Origin: Caenorhabditis remanei
Taxonomy: Eukaryota; Nematoda; Chromadorea; Rhabditida; Rhabditidae
NCBI RefSeq assembly: GCF_010183535.1
Contig: NC_071333.1
Span: 744,001 to 808,000 of the forward strand
Direction of reading: 5' to 3'
DNA length: 64,000 nt
Shown piece by piece: positions 57,932-64,000 of the stretch. Each line of letters begins with the position of its first letter. Position 1 is the first letter of the stretch. The notes under the pieces were generated by a model. It saw only the letters and a list, made by a program, of their open reading frames with translations, had not been told where the DNA came from and ran no database searches. Position numbers and translations under genes: made by a program.

Positions 57932-60769
57932 CGGGTTGGTAGAATTCCTCTGAAATTGGTAATTATGGGTTCCAAATAAACAGAAAAAATGAGTAAAAGT
58001 ACAAAGAATCAAATAAAAAAGACGAACGAGCACAATAACAAGGACAATGCAATCAGTCAAAACGCCAGTTTGAAAATTCAAATGATCTGGGAAAAAGGAA
58101 ACAAAAACATAACTAACTAAAAAAAAATCCTACCAAATCAAGCTCATGCTCAAAAAAGTATAAAATAAGGGTGTTCAATCGAGAACCTATTCCGCTTCAT
58201 CGCCTCCTCACTAATCCCCCAGATGTCTTTCTTATGCTGGTATTTGGTTTCTTCAAAAAGAAGAAAAAACGAATCAACTTCAAAAAACAACAAAAAAATT
58301 AGTGAGCGAATCAAAGAAAACGGACAAAAACCGATGAAACTGGTTGAATCAGTGTGCGGTGAGAATGAGGAAAAAAAGATCGTGAAGATTAGTATTTAGT
58401 TCGCCAACCGACTGGCCCGAAGGAGGCAAAGTCGGGAAATGACACATTTCTGATGTGAAAAGAAGGGAAGGGGGAGATATTTTAAGAAGGAGAAAAAGGA
58501 ATTATTGAGAAATTCATACATGTGAATTCCATCTCAATTTGTCGTCACTTCATTTCAATCCACCACCACCTCCATCAGAATAATGCCAGGATAGTGCTTT
58601 TGGAGGCTACCACCTCAACGTAACCACCATGTCCCGTGCGATTATTTTTCGGAGAGGAAAGAGAAAAAGGTGGGATGGAGAGAGGGGGCTGCTGGAGGTA
58701 GGGGGAACTGACTGTGGCTAATTATGAGACGTAATTACGGGTGCGACGCGAAGGACTTAGAAACAAATAAATGGTAGGGGTGAAAAGGAACAGAAGAACA
58801 GACATAGAGCGAGCGATTCATCCCCGCACAGGCAGCCAGCAAGCAGCACCAATTAAAAATTCATTTGCTAGGAGAGACATGTTTCGGAAGTGGTGTTCCC
58901 TTGAAAGGTGTGTTGTGGTTTCAGATTCATAACATATTATCTTGATGAATGGAAGAAACAATGGTTGGGCACCGCCATAATTGTTGTGTGCCATTGAAAG
59001 GCAAAAAGAGGTTCCCGTTTTGTACAGTGACACGAACAACAACAGAACAGCTAACAAATAGAACGTGATTGGAACTAATTACAAGGCATTGAATCGAGAA
59101 TAAAGTTTTGGTTGACGGAATAAAACTTGGCAAGGATTGAGGAGTCATGGTTTACACTTTTTGAACAGATGGTCACCACAAAAGAAGCCGACAGTCTTAT
59201 TATCACCTTCTCGTATTCATATAGACCTACAGAAACCAAATAATTCGACTACCTACTTGAGAAACAATGAAACAAGACTAATTATAGCAAAAAAACAATT
59301 TAAAATTCTGTGTAGTTCTTAGAACCATCATTTGAGACACCAAAATAACCCGCATCTCCATTTTGGCCACTCAGTGCCTATTTGATATCCAGATGGAGGT
59401 AAGAAATATGAGGAGAGTGTCACGTACCCCGGGGCTCAAATCACACCTGGCCGGGACCACTAATCCTGAAATAGGGTTTTAGTACATCTGGATACGAGAG
59501 GGTGAGGGACAATACATATTAACAACGGTTTTGGTTGCTGGGTATTAGGCTTATTGAATAAGGGGTAGGGATGTATGAGGTAATTTGGGGGATATATTTT
59601 ACATTGGGTTGGCAGACAGGGTAGGTCTCAGAAAATAGGGAAAATGGAGTTATTTTGTTTGGTTGTTAAAAATAGTTTATTGAAATTCCTAAGTGTTCAA
59701 AAACTGCGAGTCAATAAGATATGGATATTCAGTATCCATTTATTCAGATAAGAATATATGAATATTTAATTTCAAAATTATCGAACTTCTAACTCAAACA
59801 AGGTGAATAAAAAATCAAACTTCTTAGTCAGTAATGAAATTTTTTAAATTACTGACATTTTGAAATTTTTATTCATCAAAATAAGTATCAGCTATACTAT
59901 CTCAATACATGTATAGTTTTCAGCGTGGACACAAAAGTGACAACCGGGTAACGACGACATCATTAATTCATGAAGAGGCGATAGCTGTCCAAAAACAGAT
60001 TCCAAATAATTCTCGAGGTTCTCGAGAAAACGAAAAACAAAACCACCCGCCTCTTGATTGTCCCCTAATTTGTCGGTAGGTAAATTACAAGGAGAGGAAG
60101 CGCAGAAAAAGAGCAATGTCTTCGCCTCCCACCCGAAAATGGTAGGTAAAGTCTTGGGTGGGCAATACAGGACAGCAGCAAAGGTAAATAGGCCAGAGCT
60201 GACCTGTAGGAAAGAGAGGGACGTTAGCTCACACAAAGTGCGCAGAGCAGGGCCAAAGGAAGAATAAATTTGACGAGACCTGTTGTGTTGATTGTTCGTT
60301 TCGCCCTTACCGGCTAGCAGCGGGTTGCGCGGTGGAAAGAAAAATAAGAAGAGTCAATGTTTTGTGTGAGAATTGCTTTTCCGCACCGAGAAAAAAGCAC
60401 TCCGAATAGATTTTGTTTTAGCAATTCAATTTCTAATAGAAAATTTTGCTGTATATCAAACACAGGAGATATCCAATTACAAAATTGTTCGGCAATCCGG
60501 AACTCAGTTTGTTTCATTCGAAAAGAGCACGGGGCGCTTGAGCCAATGGTCACTAATCAACGGGAAATTGGGAAGCGTGAGTTTGCACGTTAGATTAGGT
60601 GACGGGAATTGAGTTGCTCAGTACCCGTAATCTTGTGAACGCTGAGAAACTGAACTAGGTTCGGCTTCCATGAGAAATTAAAAGAGAGGAAAGCGAGAAA
60701 ACGTGTTAGGGGAAAGGGAGAAAAGTTTTGAACTTCGTGGAAAGCAAAATTTTAGTCAATTAGGTTAAA

Positions 60770-61030
60770 AGTACAGTGACCACTCTTAGGTGACGAAAAA
60801 TGAGGATGTTTGAAGCACAATGCACAGAGTTATTGTGAAACTGAGTGATCAGTACAGTAACAACAAATAGTTGTGTTTCAAACAACGATGATCAGTATAG
60901 TGATAATACGGTACCGATTTAAAACACAGTGGCATGCGGTGACCATACATTGGTACAGTGGCTATATTACAGTGACCATATTTTGGTACAAGGACCATAT
61001 TAGAGTGACCACATTATGTTACAGTAACCA
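60770..61030. repeat. CAGTGACC-type motif tract, reverse orientation
   Basis: Repeated TACAGTGACCA, ACAGTAACC and GAGTGACCAC words, the reverse complement of the GGTCACTGTA words seen in the tracts near 18.4, 19.8, 38.4 and 44.8 kb. Copies are loosely spaced at about 15-40 bp. Confidence 0.6.
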
Positions 61031-62752
61031 ATGACCCGGTTTCTTTTTCTCAGGTTTAGTATCGTGACGGACTTTACCTGACCTCCAGTGACTTTTACTG
61101 TATATTTATATAGTTGAATAAAATATCAAAGACCACGGAAAAGTTACCTTATTATGTCGTTTTTCTCATTACAGTGATCTGTAACAGTAAAATGAAATAT
61201 TTAAACTTACAGTAGCTAAAAAAGGAGGAAATTTGAAAATCTCGAACAAATTTCGTAGTTGATTAGTAACAATTGTATATGGTTTTTTTTCAACATTTCA
61301 GAACTGAATAATTTTTTTTACAAAACACAAAATCCTTTCGAAAAATTGTAAGTTACAAGCAGAAAATTTCAAATTAATGAACACTATGTTTTATCAGAAC
61401 ATGCCATTTCAAAAATCATTCCAAATAAGTAAATAACATTATAAGAAAGAAAAAATACAAAGTCATCACAACATCTACTGATAACCAAAGTACACTTCCT
61501 TCATACCACACATCAAAGAGAAAGTAAATGTCAATTATTAGTGTTCTAGAGGGTACACCACCATTCCTACAGGTCAATGCGCATATTTGCTCAAGCCTCC
61601 TGTCTTGGTGCTGCGATTGCTCTTCACCAGAGCCAAGAGTTTTCAAAACCCGCATGCGGAAAGGCATACATAAATAAATGTGATGTTAATATGAAGTATA
61701 CTGGTAGTAGTGCTTTAGTTCGACTCAAACAAAACGGGTCAAAACGTGAAATCTACGAGATCTTGATTTCTAGTATTCAAAAATAAAGTTTAATTTTCAT
61801 TTTTATCTAGACTTTTGCGGAGGAAAATGGGACGATTGATGTTGATGATGATAATGTGGTGTGATTCCTCAGGGAGGACCCATCTGCGTTGGGGTCGTTT
61901 TAGACATAAGCATGCATAAACTGCTCTTTTTGAAAGAGAATAGAGGGAAGAGTTGGGGGAGTGCTAGTAGGGGTGTAATTTGTAAGATTTTTTGAAACAT
62001 TTTTGAATTTAGCAACTACTGTTAAAAATAGAAACTCACTTGAAAGTTAGTAGATTCTGAAGAAAGTATGGAATGACCATGACACTTCTAAACCTTGGTA
62101 CGTGCAGTTCACTAAAAACAAAACAACACAAGTTTCAGATTAGCAAATCACTGACACGTTATACCTATTCCGGTGGTACTCCAGAATAGTGTATGAGGCA
62201 CTCAAGTGACAAAACACAACAATCTTGTTAGAAAACCAAAAAACCTAATCCTAGCTGTTAATAATAAAAAGAAAGTACATATGAAGTACAATTTTGTGAT
62301 TGTCAGTATGTTTATTAACTGAATTATTCAATGAGTTAGTACGTTTTATACCCAGACAAGGTAAAGAATAATGACGTGAAGATTGAGTTTCACAAAACTA
62401 TACAAAAATGCAGATACAGCCGATGTATTTAAAATTCAAATTAAAAATTCGTTATTTTTAACACATACAAATAACAGCAGTGACTTTTAAAAAGTGTATG
62501 TCGAGACTAGTTAGTTAGCTACTGACTAGAAACCATTTGAAAGTTTTGAAAACTCTCTTCCTTAAACCCTCGGTCCACTTGAGAATAGTTTCATGCAAAA
62601 CGTCAAAACACTTCACCTGAACAAAAAGAAATCACATTCTCGGGTTTCAAATTTCATTTTTGATTTAATTATAAAACTCACTGATTTCAGGGTGAGGGGA
62701 GGGTACAGTTGATGATTTCTCAAAACTGTGAATCAAACAATAAGCGGCTCTC

Positions 62753-62770
62753 GCGCCCCGCCGGGGGCGC
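62753..62770. other. GC-only palindrome GCGCCCC-GCCG-GGGGCGC
   Basis: A 7 bp perfect stem with a 4-base loop in a short CpG-rich block within AT-rich flanks. It could be a conserved control element or a promoter-proximal site. There is no direct functional evidence. Confidence 0.4.
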
Positions 62771-64000
62771 CTTCGGTTCGTCTTCGTTCGTTCCGTGAGA
62801 AGATTTAGCCAACAATCAAACAAAACGGGGTGGGAAGTGGGGGGTCTAGGAGAGGAGCCGCTAAGGAAAAAGAAGGTAGTTGCGTAAAACAATGTGACTA
62901 AAGCTGATGAGCAAATACAAATGACCATCCCCTTCTCCCCCCAATTCCCTTCACCACTTCTTCGACCATTCCCGAAACAATAAACACGCCTCCGATGCAC
63001 GAATTGACTCTCAAAATGTGAACTGTGGATGCTCCCGATGGAAGCTACCGTCAAATCGTTCGCCTCTTAGCGCTTCGTTTATTGAGGGGATGTGTTGATG
63101 AGAAAAACACGAGCTTTTTCAAGTACTGATAACATTAATGGTCAACTACAAAGGTACTTCGGGGTGAACAATTGTGTGAAAAGATCAGAGGACACAGAAG
63201 TTTTTCTTCCGAATAATCCCAATAAAGAAATATTTGTTTAGTGATGTGGATAGTGGGGATTTCTTTTGGTCCTACTAGAATTCTATGACTTCAGGTATCC
63301 AATATCAAAGCATTGTTAATAAAAGAAAAAACATACAAAACTAAATTGAAATATTTATTATTCAGATGAGGCCAAATCGAGAAGTTTGAAACTCTCTTTT
63401 TAGCCCAAACAGGCTTCCATTTTTTGAAGTCGAGCACCTCCTCACATAATTTGATTAGTTCCAGTGAAACCAGTGATTGAAAAGTAGATAGTGGTGTCCC
63501 ATAACTAAAATCCCAAAAAGATAACAAAAAATGTCAAATGACAAAAGATCGTTCAATGTTTACGGAATATGTCTTCTTAATTGAAAACATTTTTATAGCT
63601 TTCAAGTCAAGTTTTGCTAAAAGTTTTTCTAGAAGGTGCAATTCTACACGGAACACCAGTTTGAATTTCGGATTTTCAGAAAAAAATCATTTGCTACAAT
63701 AAACTAAAATTTTTGATCATACTTGTGTTTGGAAGGTTTTCCGTGCATGTTTTTCATGCAAATGTTGCATTTCTTATAATAGGACCCTGATCTGAAAAAT
63801 GGAGTAATCTTGAAATCTTCAAAACAACTCTAACAAGCATCCAATCAAACAATGAAATTTTGAAGTTTTCAGATTTCCCCATTTTTCATTTTCAATTTTA
63901 TTTTTTCATATTCAAAGTAATTTTTTTTAAAATTAGTACATCTTATATTTTTTTGATTTTTGATTTTTGTCAATTCCAACTTTCCACGGATTCCGTTACT

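Larger units (their letters stand above)
57932..64000. other. Gene-free upstream region of 6 kb
   Basis: Upstream of the Echinoid-like gene, so its promoter and distal control region. It has a GTCACTG-type tract near 60.9 kb (reverse orientation), a CpG-rich block at about 62740-62785, and scattered purine-rich runs. Frames at 59892-60236, 60314-60612 and 62665-63054 overlap frames on the other strand and look random. I found no RNA gene. Confidence 0.55.

Noticed and set aside
62665..63054. 129-residue minus-strand frame
   Set aside because: Mixed composition but no splice partners, signal or domain; crosses a GC-rich block. Could be revisited with RNA data.
1..64000. tRNA, rRNA and known microRNA genes
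   Set aside because: I looked for B-box-like GGTTCGAxTCC words and for common nematode microRNA seeds, and found none with a supporting fold. A proper covariance search was not possible.

Overview
The window is nuclear DNA of a nematode, almost certainly a Caenorhabditis species. It is AT-rich, its genes are split by many short GT-AG introns with TTTCAG-type acceptors, and its repeats are Tc1/mariner-like MITEs and a small LTR element. Two genes can be named: a DAF-3-type co-SMAD (31177-41606, minus) and an intermediate filament protein of the IFD type (27158-29036, minus). From memory, daf-3 and ifd-2 are neighbours on the C. elegans X chromosome, so this looks like X-linked sequence. I read gene models by splicing exons by eye; for most genes the exon lengths sum to whole codons, which supports them.

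Layout. 1-1874 (minus): partial coiled-coil gene running off the left edge. 1959-7889: repeat-rich, with a CpG-rich terminal-inverted-repeat element, a Tc1-type MITE and a 1.3 kb near-perfect palindrome. 7890-16414 (plus): a giant glutamine-rich, AT-hook protein of roughly 2,500 residues with a 25-residue tandem repeat and one apparent homopolymer frameshift. 16415-20152: gene-free, with two tracts of GTCAGTG/GTCACTG motifs. 20153-21557 (plus): nematode chemoreceptor-type GPCR. 21795-24519 (minus): secreted cysteine-rich protein (MIG-18-like modules, mucin-like linker, ShKT end) with a likely alternative terminal exon. 25014-26499 (minus): acyl-CoA thioesterase II. 27158-29036 (minus): ifd-2. 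29535-29855 (minus): small orphan. 31177-41606 (minus): daf-3, whose introns hold a dead mariner, a minisatellite and a nested ORF. 43318-45368 (plus): WDR54 orthologue. 46178-49597 (plus): coiled-coil gene split in a coding exon by a very young LTR element. 49900-51350 (minus): Sp17-like RIIa/IQ protein. 53499-57931 (minus): Echinoid-like adhesion receptor ending in EIIV. 57932-64000: gene-free upstream sequence.

The genes do not form a pathway. Themes are signalling (co-SMAD), gut cytoskeleton (IFD), lipid metabolism, cell adhesion, cilium/sperm-type scaffolds (WDR54-like and Sp17-like are known in those settings in other animals) and extracellular matrix. The most striking non-coding signal is a set of five tracts, in introns and between genes, built on GTCAGTG/GTCACTG. 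They resemble the HIM-8 recognition motif of the X pairing centre as I remember it, which fits the X-linkage of daf-3. The cleanest single event is the 1,481 bp LTR element with apparently identical 294 bp LTRs and a CATG target duplication, whose removal restores an open reading frame.
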